A DNA stretch of 33,792 nucleotides from Alphaproteobacteria bacterium (lineage in GTDB: Bacteria; Pseudomonadota; Alphaproteobacteria; Sphingomonadales; Kordiimonadaceae): positions 1-33,792 of the forward strand of contig JABXIS010000093.1 of the NCBI GenBank assembly GCA_013372975.1, in the 5' to 3' direction. Below are positions 1 to 8,077 of this stretch, piece after piece; position 1 is the first letter of the stretch, and each line of letters starts with the position of its first letter. A program made the position numbers and the translations under genes. Under the pieces are notes generated by a model, which ran no database searches, was not told the origin of the DNA, and was given only the letters and a program-made list of their open reading frames with translations.

Positions 1-375
1 CGGGCCAGTTGTGGTTTCAACGCCCGGGCACTCACCAAACTCAGGGTGGCCAGCGGTTGGGCTGTGAAGCTGACGGAAGTTCTTGATGTCTTCCATTGTC
101 GGGTTTTCATAGCCTGTCAGGTGAAGGAGCGAATAAATCAGCATCGAACCATGGCCAGCAGACAGCACGAAGCGGTCCCGGTTTGGCCATGCTGGCCACT
201 TTGGGTCAAACTTCATGAATTTGGAGAAGAGAACCGTCGCAACGTCGGCCATACCCATCGGCATGCCGGGGTGGCCTGAATTGGCTTTCTGGATCGCATC
301 CATAGACAGGGCGCGGATCGCATTTGCCATCTTTTGGTTCAGGATATCTTCTTGCTGGATGTCAGTATCGGGCAT
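1..375 (-). CDS. tkt: Transketolase, N-terminal part (gene runs off the left edge)
   Basis: The minus strand translates to the thiamine-diphosphate enzyme transketolase, which moves two-carbon ketol units between sugar phosphates in the non-oxidative pentose phosphate and Calvin-type pathways in the cytoplasm. The first 125 residues are present. Family hallmarks are the early [19 protein letters not shown] segment, [20 protein letters not shown] (ThDP-binding region), and LRQLH-like [15 protein letters not shown] with the ETTTGP motif at the window edge. The start is taken as the ATG at 375. An in-frame ATG at 387 would add four residues, and neither has a clear Shine-Dalgarno sequence. It is divergent from the coiled-coil/zapA genes, a common arrangement in alphaproteobacteria. 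Identification is secure; only the exact start and the missing C-terminus are open. Confidence 0.95.
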   Translation of the reverse strand, partial: MPDTDIQQEDILNQKMANAIRALSMDAIQKANSGHPGMPMGMADVATVLFSKFMKFDPKWPAWPNRDRFVLSAGHGSMLIYSLLHLTGYENPTMEDIKNFRQLHSPTAGHPEFGECPGVETTTGP

Positions 376-507
376 GGTTTCAAGCATCTTATAAAAAGGA
401 GCACGAAACTGGCGGCTGTCCCGTGCTGCGTTGGGGCCAAAAAATCGGGGCCAAAATGGCGGGGAAGCCCGCTTTAGTCAACCGTGTAGCATGATTTAGC
501 GCCCAAG

Positions 508-548
508 CCCTTCTGAATGATTGCATATGTGCCCCTTCTGCATGATTG
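508..548. repeat. Two 16-bp direct repeats in the tkt/zapA divergent promoter region
   Basis: CCCTTCTGAATGATTG (508-523) and CCCTTCTGCATGATTG (533-548) match at 15 of 16 positions with a 25-bp period. A shorter GCATGATT also occurs at 489-497. They lie in the 270-bp gap between the divergent starts of tkt and the coiled-coil gene. This gap holds no other gene that I can see. The repeats could be binding sites for a regulator of either gene; no known consensus is recognised. Confidence 0.35.
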
Positions 549-647
549 ACGACAGGGCCTATCCGCCCCTATCTTTGGCAGAAACCAGCCGAATCCCGTC
601 GTCAGATGGCGCACGCACATATCGGCACCCAAGGGGGATGAGAGGAT

Positions 648-1160
648 ATGACAGACAAGACAAACAACAGCGCCCTCGAGGACGCAAGGGCGCGACTCGA
701 AAGCGCCATGTCCCGTCTGGCGCAGGAAGTGGCCGGAGCCCGCGCGGCCAAAATCACCACCGCCAAACTGTCTGCCGAAAAAGCAACCTATGAAAGCCGG
801 ATCGCATCGCTTGAGCAGGAAAACCTGAAACTGCATGAGCAGGTTGCGACCCTGTCGCTGCAGGACAATACGGCCGCAGACGACGGTGCGCTCGCCGCCC
901 TCAAGGAAGAGAAGCAGGCGCTGGAGCATAACTATAACCTCTTGAAACGCCAGTATGCGACGCTGCAGGACGAGATGGAGGCCCGCGAGGATGCCGCCCC
1001 CGCGCCCGAGGGCGGTGACGCCGAGATGGAAGCAAAACTGCGCGGTGAGAATGCCGAACTGAAGAAAGCCATCATGGCACTGAAGGCAGAGCGGGACACC
1101 ATTCGCGACGAGCTGGATACCGCCATTGCCAAACTGGAACCGCTGGTAAAGGAAGCCTGA
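648..1160 (+). CDS. Coiled-coil protein upstream of zapA
   Basis: A 170-residue soluble, acidic protein, predicted almost entirely alpha-helical. Heptad-like patterns rich in Leu, Glu, Lys and Ala run from about residue 8 to 100 and from 125 to 165, broken by an Ala/Pro/Gly/Glu-rich hinge near residues 112-124. There is no signal peptide or membrane segment. A short coiled-coil protein of the DUF4164 type is commonly found directly upstream of zapA in alphaproteobacteria, and this gene ends only 1 bp before the zapA start. That supports co-transcription and a role linked to the division ring, but the function is inferred from position. An AGAGG-type ribosome binding site precedes the ATG at 648. 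The family assignment is tentative because coiled coils are poorly diagnostic. Confidence 0.8.
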   Translation: MTDKTNNSALEDARARLESAMSRLAQEVAGARAAKITTAKLSAEKATYESRIASLEQENLKLHEQVATLSLQDNTAADDGALAALKEEKQALEHNYNLLKRQYATLQDEMEAREDAAPAPEGGDAEMEAKLRGENAELKKAIMALKAERDTIRDELDTAIAKLEPLVKEA

Positions 1161-1161
1161 G

Positions 1162-1479
1162 ATGCCCCAGATCAATGTGGAAGTGAATAAAAAATCCTAT
1201 CCTCTGGCATGCGGCGAAGGCGGTGAAGAACGCTTGCGCAAGCTGGCCACCTATGTAGACACCAAGGCAAAGGACCTCTCAGGCAAGCTGGGCGCCGTGG
1301 CGGAAAACAAGCTTTTGTTGATGGCCGCGATCCTGATTGCAGATGAATTGCATGACGCGCTGGAAGGCCAGGGCGGCGCCGGAATTATGGGTGCTTTATC
1401 AGAAGAAGATATGGCTGCGGTCCTGAATGAAGTGTCTGCAGATGTGGAAGCTATTGCAGAAAAGCTCGCGAACGCTTAA
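1162..1479 (+). CDS. zapA: Cell division protein ZapA
   Basis: A 105-residue protein matching ZapA, which binds FtsZ and promotes bundling of its filaments at the division septum. The N-terminal globular part reads INVEVNKKSYPLACGEGGEERL, followed by RKLATYVDTKAKDL. The C-terminal two thirds is helical, including AENKLLLMAAILIADELHDAL, the usual ZapA coiled-coil region. Length is typical. It begins 1 bp after the coiled-coil gene and is followed immediately by 6S RNA and then the 5-FCL gene. This zapA - ssrS - fau order is conserved widely in proteobacteria and supports all three calls. Confidence 0.93.
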   Translation: MPQINVEVNKKSYPLACGEGGEERLRKLATYVDTKAKDLSGKLGAVAENKLLLMAAILIADELHDALEGQGGAGIMGALSEEDMAAVLNEVSADVEAIAEKLANA

Positions 1480-1487
1480 ATACACGG

Positions 1488-1652
1488 CGCGGGTTCTGCG
1501 CTGTGCGCAAGATACGAAGTAATCCCCGGGGCTATAATTTCTCCTAGGGAGCTGTCCCTGGTTCGGGCCGTGGCCTTTACCATTACGGCGCCCACCTGAT
1601 CTTATCAGGCGACGGAGGATACATACGTCAACGCGGCAGAGGTGGTCCCGCA
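1488..1652 (+). ncRNA. ssrS: 6S RNA
   Basis: 6S RNA binds the sigma-70 RNA polymerase holoenzyme and lowers transcription in stationary phase. Position is the strongest evidence: the stretch lies between zapA and the 5-FCL gene, the classic location. A closing stem can be drawn: GCGGG (1489-1493) with CCCGC (1647-1651), and TTCTGC (1494-1499) with GCAGAG (1636-1641), separated by an internal loop on the 3' side. The middle holds a purine/pyrimidine-rich segment around 1555-1615 that could form the open promoter-mimic bubble. Ends are approximate. A covariance-model search with the 6S family would settle it. Confidence 0.75.
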
Positions 1653-1685
1653 CCCTTCCAAAGCTATTGAGAAAGAGACGCCTTT

Positions 1686-2162
1686 GTGAGTTCAGTCGTT
1701 TCTATCGGCAAAAGAAGGTTCGGCGACACCAAATGGGTCGCCTTGGGAACCTGTGGCGGCGTTTATCTACTATCTCTCGCCTTTCCTGCGTTCCATTGGT
1801 ACGAGGCGACAAACGTGGTTCTCGAAACCAGAACCCTTCACTCCACGCAAGCGATAGAACTCCTATTCATAGGGTGGTTGGGCATATTTGACCAGCACAA
1901 TCCGGCATGGCTTGCAAACATCACATTCTGGATCGCATTTTTCCTGTCGGCACGTGAGCGAGCAACCAAGGCCTTGACTTGGGCAGTCATTACGATTGCC
2001 TTGCAACTATTCACATTCCGGCTTGAGGAGACAATGTGGACTGAAAAGGTCTGGGTGCCTATTGATAGCTTTGGCGCTGGGTTTTACCTATGGCTTACCA
2101 GTGCAACTGCACTGGTTTTATGGTGCGTAATCCAGATACAAAAACAGAGGCGTTCGAAGTGA
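1686..2162 (+). CDS. Small multi-pass membrane protein, unknown function
   Basis: A 158-residue hydrophobic protein starting at GTG 1686. About five membrane segments are visible, near residues 17-35, 53-69, 73-89, 95-111 and 132-150, with a positively charged C-terminal tail (QIQKQRRSK). I recognise no family. It sits between 6S RNA and 5-FCL, where most relatives have nothing. Its stop overlaps the 5-FCL start as GTGA, so translation of the two is probably coupled. Its base composition is somewhat more AT-rich than the neighbouring genes, which could mean recent acquisition. The start is uncertain: the purine-rich GAGAAAGAGA upstream is only a weak ribosome binding site. Confidence 0.65.
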   Translation: MSSVVSIGKRRFGDTKWVALGTCGGVYLLSLAFPAFHWYEATNVVLETRTLHSTQAIELLFIGWLGIFDQHNPAWLANITFWIAFFLSARERATKALTWAVITIALQLFTFRLEETMWTEKVWVPIDSFGAGFYLWLTSATALVLWCVIQIQKQRRSK

Positions 2163-2746
2163 GCCATTCTGAAATATCCGAGAAGAAAGCAATGCGCGAG
2201 GATGCCAGACGCATCCGCATGGGCGCCCATGAAATGTACGGGATGGAAGCAGCCGAAAAGGCCACGAAACATGGCATGGGGTTGCTTGGCAGTTTCGAGA
2301 AACACGCCATCATCGGCGCCTATTGGCCGATGGACGATGAGCTGGACCCGCGTTTTCTGATGCTTGAGCTTGCCCGAGCGGGCTACCAAACCGCGCTGCC
2401 GGTCGTAACAGGCAAGGACAGCCCCCTCACATTCCGCCTGTGGGGCGCGGGGGACCCGCTGGAGGCTGGCAGTTTTGGCACACAGCACCCAAGTGCGGAC
2501 GCACCCACGGTGGTACCCAATGCGCTGATCGTGCCCCTCCTCGCGTACGATGAAGATTGCTACCGCCTTGGGTGGGGCGGCGGGTTTTATGACCGCACGC
2601 TGGCGGCCCACAGCGAAATAAAAGCATTTGGCTTTGCCTTTGGCGCCCAAATCGTTGATCATGTGCCCCGAGAGGCGCACGATTGGCCACTGCAGGGCGT
2701 GATTACGGAAGAAGGTGTGATCCTGCCCCGCAAACTGAGCGCTTGA
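2159..2746 (+). CDS. 5-formyltetrahydrofolate cyclo-ligase
   Basis: A 195-residue enzyme that converts 5-formyltetrahydrofolate plus ATP to 5,10-methenyltetrahydrofolate, clearing an inhibitory folate from one-carbon metabolism. Family features are the helical N-terminus SEKKAMREDARRIR, the IIGAYWPMDDELDPRFL strand region, PNALIVPLLAYDEDCYRLGWGGGFYDR-type segment (the glycine-rich LGWGGGFYDRTLA is the signature) and the late FGFAFGAQIVD. The start is set at GTG 2159, 4 bp overlapping the upstream membrane-protein gene, because an AGAGG site lies 8 nt before it and the length then matches the family. Longer in-frame starts would add residues unlike the family. Known as fau or ygfA in other bacteria. 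Confidence 0.92.
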   Translation: MSHSEISEKKAMREDARRIRMGAHEMYGMEAAEKATKHGMGLLGSFEKHAIIGAYWPMDDELDPRFLMLELARAGYQTALPVVTGKDSPLTFRLWGAGDPLEAGSFGTQHPSADAPTVVPNALIVPLLAYDEDCYRLGWGGGFYDRTLAAHSEIKAFGFAFGAQIVDHVPREAHDWPLQGVITEEGVILPRKLSA

Positions 2747-2784
2747 AAAGGCGCACAGCAAACAAAAAGAAAAACAGGACAGGT

Positions 2785-3600
2785 ATGCGACTATTATTCC
2801 TTGGCGATCTGATGGGCCGGAGCGGACGGACGGCAGCCATCGACGCGCTCCCCGACCTTCGGGAAAAGCTTAAACTGGATTTTGTGGTGGTAAATGCGGA
2901 AAACGCCGCATCGGGTTTTGGCACCACTGGCAAGATCGCGGGCGCCGTAATTCAGGCGGGCGCCGATGTGATCTCAGGCGGCAACCACACGTTTGACCAG
3001 AAAGATATCCTCAGCGTTATCGATAATGATAACCGCATCCTGAGGCCGGTGAATTACCCAGAAGGCACGCCCGGGCGCGGCTATGCAGTTTACGATGCGC
3101 CGCGCGGCAAAAAGGTGCTTGTGATCAACGCCATGGGCCGGGTGTTCATGAACCCGCTTGAGTGCCCCTTCCGGGCGATCGACAAGGTGCTTACAAAATA
3201 CCGGCTGGGTGTGACCGTGAATGCCGTTATCGTGGATTTCCATGGTGAAGCAACGTCAGAGAAGATGGCCATGGGCCAGTATCTGGATGGGCGCGTGAGC
3301 CTTGTGGTCGGAACCCACAGCCATATTCCCACAGCCGACTGCCAAATCTTCCCAAAAGGCACTGCTTACCAGACAGACGCGGGCATGTGCGGCGATTATG
3401 ACAGCGTGATCGGCATGGAAAAATCCGAGCCCATCAACCGATTCATCAGCCGCCTGAACAAGGAACGCTTCACACCGGCAAGCGGCGAAGCCACGGTGTG
3501 CGGTACCTTCGTGGAAACTGACGATCGCACGGGGCTGGCGAAACGCATTGAACCTGTGCGCCTGGGCCCCCGCCTGATGGAACATATGCCTGAGGTGTGA
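2785..3600 (+). CDS. YmdB-type metallophosphoesterase (2',3'-cAMP phosphodiesterase family)
   Basis: A 271-residue cytoplasmic calcineurin-like phosphodiesterase of the TIGR00282/YmdB family. Bacillus YmdB hydrolyses 2',3'-cyclic nucleotides and affects biofilm and motility choices. The two-metal site is complete: D8 (LFLGDLMGRSG), E39 and N40 (VNAENAASG), N67 and H68 (GGNHTFDQ), H153 (DFHGEATSEK), H178 and H180 (GTHSHIPTADC). The first five fall at the same residue numbers as I recall for Bacillus YmdB. The start ATG 2785 follows an AGG-containing site; upstream in-frame codons would add an unrelated basic stretch. It lies 38 bp after 5-FCL and is probably co-transcribed. The physiological substrate here is inferred. 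Confidence 0.88.
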   Translation: MRLLFLGDLMGRSGRTAAIDALPDLREKLKLDFVVVNAENAASGFGTTGKIAGAVIQAGADVISGGNHTFDQKDILSVIDNDNRILRPVNYPEGTPGRGYAVYDAPRGKKVLVINAMGRVFMNPLECPFRAIDKVLTKYRLGVTVNAVIVDFHGEATSEKMAMGQYLDGRVSLVVGTHSHIPTADCQIFPKGTAYQTDAGMCGDYDSVIGMEKSEPINRFISRLNKERFTPASGEATVCGTFVETDDRTGLAKRIEPVRLGPRLMEHMPEV

Positions 3601-3602
3601 TC

Positions 3603-4217
3603 CTAACCCGCGTATGCCTTCAGGGCCTGCACCAGTTCGCGGACAAAATCCTCTCGCCCGATAGCGGCCGCGACAGCGGGTGTCATTTCGGGGTAGATCA
3701 CGGCCTCAACCGTGCTGCTCACCATCATCAACACGGCCATACGCGCCTTCAGAAGCCGCTGTTCCTGCGTGATGCCGTCAGGCGACACCAGCACCTCGGC
3801 GGCCCGATACAGGCTGCCGCGCGCCGCCGTGCTGCCTTCAGGCACCAGATCGGGCTTCAACCTGCTGTGTAGATGCAGGGCGCGAATGAGCCCCCTGTTC
3901 TCCTCGAAAAAACCAACGGTTGTTTCCACCATGGCGCGCCATGGATCGGCGTCCTGCAGGGAATGTTGCATACCGGCGAAGGCGGCAAAGCGGTTGTTAT
4001 ATTCAGCGTAAAGGGGCGGCAAAAGCGCCTCCTTGTTTTTGAACCGCTTGTAGAAGTTGCCCACAGCCATACCCGCGCGCGCCGCAATATCAGCGATCGT
4101 CAGCGCCTCAAAATGCCGATCTTCCAACAACGAAAGCGTTGCATCCAGTATCTTCCGTCGTGTTTCGTGCCCCCGCGCCTGTTTGGGTTCAAGCACTGTT
4201 CCCCGATTATCTGTCAT
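3603..4217 (-). CDS. TetR-family transcriptional regulator
   Basis: A 204-residue repressor-type protein. The N-terminal helix-turn-helix is clear (residues about 18-65: ETRRKILDATLSLLEDRHFE, then LTIADIAARAGMAVGNFYKR and FKNKEAL). The C-terminal two thirds is the ligand/dimer domain and does not identify a ligand. ATG 4217 is preferred because AAGG lies 7 nt upstream; a GTG at 4241 would add eight residues. It is divergent from the CPBP protease gene, and a dyad at 4257-4278 sits between the two starts, so it probably controls itself and the protease gene. It converges with the phosphodiesterase gene, the two ends being 2 bp apart. Confidence 0.9.
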   Translation of the reverse strand: MTDNRGTVLEPKQARGHETRRKILDATLSLLEDRHFEALTIADIAARAGMAVGNFYKRFKNKEALLPPLYAEYNNRFAAFAGMQHSLQDADPWRAMVETTVGFFEENRGLIRALHLHSRLKPDLVPEGSTAARGSLYRAAEVLVSPDGITQEQRLLKARMAVLMMVSSTVEAVIYPEMTPAVAAAIGREDFVRELVQALKAYAG

Positions 4218-4256
4218 GCCGCTGCCTTGACTCTTCTTCACATCATCACTATCTAA

Positions 4257-4278
4257 AAGGTGAATTCATATTCACTTT
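4257..4278. promoter_or_regulatory. Inverted repeat, likely TetR operator
   Basis: Arms AAGGTGAAT (4257-4265) and ATTCACTTT (4270-4278) pair at 8 of 9 positions around a TCAT centre. The dyad lies between the divergent TetR and CPBP genes, 16 bp before the CPBP start. Size and placement suit a TetR dimer site. Binding by the neighbouring regulator is inferred. Confidence 0.6.
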
Positions 4279-4294
4279 ATGATGCGAGGATAAA

Positions 4295-5050
4295 ATGAAC
4301 AAGAATAAAATAGCTTTAATTGCCGGCGGAACACTGCTGCTGTTTCTGGTGTGGGGCGCGGGCGTAAATGCGGTTTTACGCGAACTGGCACCCGATATCG
4401 ACATGCTAGCCAAAATGCTGATCTCCAAGGGCAGTCTGGCCATGGTGATGCTGGCGGCCATGTGGCGATTTGGCGGCCTCAGCTATTTCGGCATGACACG
4501 CGGCAAAGATTGGTGGTTCATGGTGCCAGCCCTGCCCTTCATTCTGATGACCTTGATGGTGCTCATGAACCCGGAGGCGGCATTTGGCCTGCCTGCCACT
4601 GCCATGATGGGCTGGGCGCTGGTGGCGCTCGCGGTCGGAATCAGCGAAGAAGCCATGTTCCGCGGTATCCTTTGGCGTGCCGTGGAAGACAGGGGGCTTC
4701 TGGTTACCAGCCTCGTCACATCCCTGCTGTTCGGCGCTGTGCACCTGAGCGGGCTGATGACCGATATCCCCGCCGAGATTATCCTGAGCCAGGCCGTGTT
4801 CGCCGCAGGCGTGGGCATGATGTTCGCAGCCGTTCGGCAAGTGGGCGGCTCATTGCTTGCCCCCATCTTCTTCCACTGGATTTTCGACGCCGCTGCCATC
4901 ATTGCTGCAGGCGGTGTGCGCGAATTATTTGACGACACCATGAGCCCCGCACGCCTGCTGGTGCCGGGCATGATCTTTTTCATCTGGGGGCTGGGCGCCA
5001 TACTTCTGATCAGGCGCCGCCAGCGGCTTCAGCAAAGCGCGGTAAACTGA
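4295..5050 (+). CDS. CPBP family intramembrane metalloprotease
   Basis: A 251-residue multi-pass membrane protein of the CPBP/Abi (CAAX protease and bacteriocin-processing) family. The three family motifs are present: EE in SEEAMFRGILWR (about residues 116-127), the first His in FGAVHLSG (about 148-155) and the second His in IFFHWIFDAAA (about 191-201). Roughly seven membrane segments can be drawn, beginning with IALIAGGTLLLFLVWGAG. Bacterial members process peptides or act in self-immunity; the substrate here is unknown. A GCGAGGA site precedes the ATG. The last 22 bp overlap the convergent MOSC gene. Probably under the divergent TetR regulator. Confidence 0.87.
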   Translation: MNKNKIALIAGGTLLLFLVWGAGVNAVLRELAPDIDMLAKMLISKGSLAMVMLAAMWRFGGLSYFGMTRGKDWWFMVPALPFILMTLMVLMNPEAAFGLPATAMMGWALVALAVGISEEAMFRGILWRAVEDRGLLVTSLVTSLLFGAVHLSGLMTDIPAEIILSQAVFAAGVGMMFAAVRQVGGSLLAPIFFHWIFDAAAIIAAGGVRELFDDTMSPARLLVPGMIFFIWGLGAILLIRRRQRLQQSAVN

Positions 5051-5790
5051 TCGCCTGCAGTGATGGTGCCAGCCGTATCTACCGTGCAATAGATACCCAT
5101 CAGGTTGGCACCAAATTCTTTCTGAAGCGCCTTGGGAAGGTTTTGGTCCACTTCGGCCGTCTCAAGGTTCACATTGGTGGCGTTGCAGCGCACTATTGGC
5201 TTCATCAATGTCAACTGCACGTTCCCGGCCGAAAACTGCTGTCCGGCTTCCCAATCACGCTCTGCCCAGGCGGGCAGGTTGGCCAGATAGATGTTGGCAC
5301 GGAACCGCAGCGGATCCAGCTCTGCCCCCACGTGATCCGAAAGCGCCTTCACACTTGCAAGGTTAACAACCGAAAGGCATTTTTCCGGCACATCAGAAAA
5401 CATATGGTTTTCGGCCTGTTCCAGTCTTGGCGCACCCTTGGCGCGCTCCCCTATAAAACTTGCCATGAAAGTTTCCAGCCGGTGCACGTAATCGGCATTC
5501 TCAAGGCTGCCATGGAACATCAATTCACCATCTTTCGACAGCGTCATAACATCCGCCGTATCGGCAAAGCTGACATCAAGCGCGGCCAGCTCGGCGTGAG
5601 TCATCAGGGCGAGAAACTTGGTCTTCGATAGATGCACGGGGTTATCGCGGTCAAATTCGGTAGTCCCGTGCCTGAGCGCATAGGCGCGGTCACCCGAAAT
5701 GGCCTGACCCGGCGCCAATTCAACCGCAGGAAGCGCCTGCCCCGCCAACCCCTTAACGGGATAGCGCATGAGAGATGAAATTACCGCCAT
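5029..5790 (-). CDS. MOSC domain-containing protein (YcbX/mARC-like)
   Basis: A 253-residue protein. It opens with the MOSC N-terminal beta-barrel signature ISSLMRYPVKGLAGQALPAVEL followed by ISGDRAYALRH, then carries a C-terminal MOSC domain. The conserved Cys that binds molybdenum cofactor sulfur appears in MKPIVRCNATNVN. Such proteins handle Moco sulfuration or reduce N-hydroxylated compounds; which one applies cannot be told. No iron-sulfur domain is fused. The 3' end overlaps the CPBP gene by 22 bp on the opposite strand. It starts at ATG 5790 with no upstream gene closer than 110 bp. Confidence 0.87.
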   Translation of the reverse strand: MAVISSLMRYPVKGLAGQALPAVELAPGQAISGDRAYALRHGTTEFDRDNPVHLSKTKFLALMTHAELAALDVSFADTADVMTLSKDGELMFHGSLENADYVHRLETFMASFIGERAKGAPRLEQAENHMFSDVPEKCLSVVNLASVKALSDHVGAELDPLRFRANIYLANLPAWAERDWEAGQQFSAGNVQLTLMKPIVRCNATNVNLETAEVDQNLPKALQKEFGANLMGIYCTVDTAGTITAGDQFTALC

Positions 5791-5900
5791 TCACGCCTGC
5801 TCCTGATGCCTTGATCCTTCCCGCACCATAAGGATGGGGAAGATGCATAGCAATAGCAGGCCTTTTGAACACAGCCGATTATGGCAGATGCTGGGGCGCG

Positions 5901-6713
5901 CTAAAGAAAACGCCCAACAACATCCTTGTAGGAGCGGCTGACCTTCAGTTCGGTCCCGCCTTCGAGGGTGAGGAAACATTCGCCATTTGAATGGGGTTTC
6001 ACCTCACGCACTTTGTCCAGGTTCACGATGGTGGAGCGGTGAATGCGCTGGAAGATTTTCGGGTCCAGCCGCTTTTCCATGGTTTTCATGGTTTCCCTGA
6101 GGATGTGCGTTTTCTCCCCCACATGGATGCACATATAGTCCCCCGCCGCGTCGATATATTCCACGTCAGACACACTGACGATTGTGATATGGCCACGGTC
6201 CTTGATCCTGAGGTGGGGGTCAAAGCGGCTGTCAGACGCCTCTGATGGCTTCTCCAGAAGTGCGGTCAGCGCTTCCTTGGGCGGCTGTTCCATATTTTCG
6301 ATCAGCTCAACAAGCCGGGCGTTCTGCTCGATCGCGATCCGCTGCGCCATGGCCTCGCGCACCCGCACGATGGCTTCGGCAAGGCGCTCTTCCTCAACCG
6401 GCTTCAGAAGATAATCAAGCGCGTGGGCCTCAAAGGCATCAAGGGCATATTGGTCGAAGGCAGTGACAAAAATCACGAGCGGGATTTCCGCTTCCCCCAC
6501 CAGGGACCTGAGCACGGAAAAGCCATCAAAACCGGGCATCTGGATATCCAGAAACACCAGATCGGGCTTCTGTTCCTTGATCGCCTTCACGGCTTCGCGC
6601 CCGTTCGAGCAAGTGCCGATGATCTCGACATCCTCGAACTTGTCGAGCCTGATCTTCAGGCCGCGGATTGCCAGTGGTTCGTCGTCCACCAATATGGTGC
6701 GGATTTTCCCCAT
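5901..6713 (-). CDS. LytTR-family response regulator
   Basis: A 270-residue two-component regulator. The receiver domain spans about residues 4-120, with acidic pocket D10/D11, phospho-acceptor D56 (LVFLDIQMPG), the Thr/Ser switch in IFVTAFDQYA and Lys in DYLLKPVEEE. A linker follows to a LytTR DNA-binding domain at about 165-268 (IVSVSDVEYIDAAGDYMCI, FQRIHRSTIVNLDKVREV, and LKVSRSYKDVV at the end). It is the last gene of the RND-MFP-kinase-regulator run and follows the kinase by 76 bp, so it most likely answers to that kinase. The pump genes are the obvious, unproven target. Confidence 0.93.
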   Translation of the reverse strand: MGKIRTILVDDEPLAIRGLKIRLDKFEDVEIIGTCSNGREAVKAIKEQKPDLVFLDIQMPGFDGFSVLRSLVGEAEIPLVIFVTAFDQYALDAFEAHALDYLLKPVEEERLAEAIVRVREAMAQRIAIEQNARLVELIENMEQPPKEALTALLEKPSEASDSRFDPHLRIKDRGHITIVSVSDVEYIDAAGDYMCIHVGEKTHILRETMKTMEKRLDPKIFQRIHRSTIVNLDKVREVKPHSNGECFLTLEGGTELKVSRSYKDVVGRFL

Positions 6714-6789
6714 GTCTCTGTTCCCCTGTTGCCCTTTTGGGTCATTCTTTTCGGGTTTGTGCGCTGATGCGCCTCGTCAGTTCCCAAGT

Positions 6790-8049
6790 TTACGGGCGTT
6801 TTTCCCGTTCGCAAGGAATTTCAATAAAGATACCAAGGCCTTGTGGCTCCAGATTCTGGAGCGTGATCGAATGGTCATCGCCATAAATCTGCTGCAGGCG
6901 TTCTTTGGTATTGGTTATGCCGACGCCCGAGCCCGACTGGCTGACGATGTTCGACAGGTCATCGATGCCGGGGCCGGAATCCTTCAGGGAGATCAACAGC
7001 CGGCTACCGAGCGTGGAGGCCTCCACCTTGATTGTGCCGCCGTCAATCGCCGGGGCGATCGCATATTTGATGGCGTTTTCGATAAGTGGTTGCAGCAATA
7101 GGCTGGGGATCAGGGCCTTGCGCGCCTGATCATCGATTTCGAATTCCACATTCAGCCGATCGGAGAAGCGCACCTTCTCGATCTCCAGATAGAGCCCCAA
7201 AGCATGCAGCTCCTGATCCAGGGAAATGCGCTGCGTTGGCTGGTTTACCAGTGTAAACCTGAGGAAGCTTGAAAGCTTCGTCAGCATCTTGTTGGCGTCT
7301 TCCTCTGCCTTTTCAAGCACAAGGGTTGAAATGGCATTCAGCGTGTTGAACAGAAAATGCGGATTCAGCTGATACCTGAGCATCTTCAGCTGCGCCTGAT
7401 GCGCCATAGCTGTTGCCTTCAGGGCCTGTTCCTTCTGCTCCTGCATGCCCTGATAATAGTGATAGCCAAAATAGATGGCTGACCAGGCAAACAGCGCCGT
7501 GGCCTCAAACATGGCGTTTGCGAACAGGCCAAGCCCAGTGGGGCGCGAAAAGCCCGGTATCAGCGACGGGCCAATAGTGACTTCAAGATAGGAGAACAAT
7601 AGCCCAAGCGACGCGCAGGCCCCAATCACACACAGAAGCACGGCCGGAAGCGGCCATTCGCGCACCAGGCGATAGCCATACCGCATCACCGTCGTCATGA
7701 TGAGGCCAATCACAATTGCCGCCAAAATCAGCAGTGAGTGGAAGCGAAGGTCTGACTGCAGTGTCATCGCCTGAAAAGTTCGCACCAGCCCATAGCCGGC
7801 CCATCCAAGCGCCTGAAATGTCCAGAACGTGCGTTCTTTGGAGCCAAAGAAAAAATTCATATTGGCGGATGCCCCTTGAAAACCCCGGTCTTTTTCTATC
7901 ATTTCCGAGGCAAGATCAAGAAGCCCCGGCACTTCAACCGGCGCATCTTGTCGTGCACCAGCCGATTGTGTCGGGGCATTATGGGGCGCGGCCCCTTGTT
8001 CGCCAACAGGGTTTTTGGGGCCAATATGATTTTTTGGCTGTTTATCCAT
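6790..8049 (-). CDS. LytS/YehU-type sensor histidine kinase
   Basis: A 419-residue membrane kinase of the His_kinase (PF06580) type. A soluble Pro/Gln/Ala-rich N-terminus of about 70 residues comes first. Four membrane segments follow (about 77-95, 104-124, 133-156 and 174-196), then the phosphorylation motif MLRYQLNPHFLFNTLNAIS with H231. The ATPase domain shows the N box LLLQPLIENAIKYA, DSGPGIDD and the glycine motif GVGITNTKERLQQIYG. The membrane part lacks a recognisable extracellular sensor domain, so the stimulus may be sensed in the membrane. It lies 28 bp after the membrane fusion protein gene and 76 bp before the LytTR regulator, in one operon. Confidence 0.92.
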   Translation of the reverse strand: MDKQPKNHIGPKNPVGEQGAAPHNAPTQSAGARQDAPVEVPGLLDLASEMIEKDRGFQGASANMNFFFGSKERTFWTFQALGWAGYGLVRTFQAMTLQSDLRFHSLLILAAIVIGLIMTTVMRYGYRLVREWPLPAVLLCVIGACASLGLLFSYLEVTIGPSLIPGFSRPTGLGLFANAMFEATALFAWSAIYFGYHYYQGMQEQKEQALKATAMAHQAQLKMLRYQLNPHFLFNTLNAISTLVLEKAEEDANKMLTKLSSFLRFTLVNQPTQRISLDQELHALGLYLEIEKVRFSDRLNVEFEIDDQARKALIPSLLLQPLIENAIKYAIAPAIDGGTIKVEASTLGSRLLISLKDSGPGIDDLSNIVSQSGSGVGITNTKERLQQIYGDDHSITLQNLEPQGLGIFIEIPCEREKRP

Positions 8050-8077
8050 TTAGTTACTCAGAACATAACTGGCCGAC

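Noticed and set aside
474-1175. 233-codon minus-strand frame opposite the coiled-coil gene
   Set aside because: Antisense to a gene with a good ribosome binding site and zapA linkage; its protein is Cys/Phe/Gly-rich and unlike any family.
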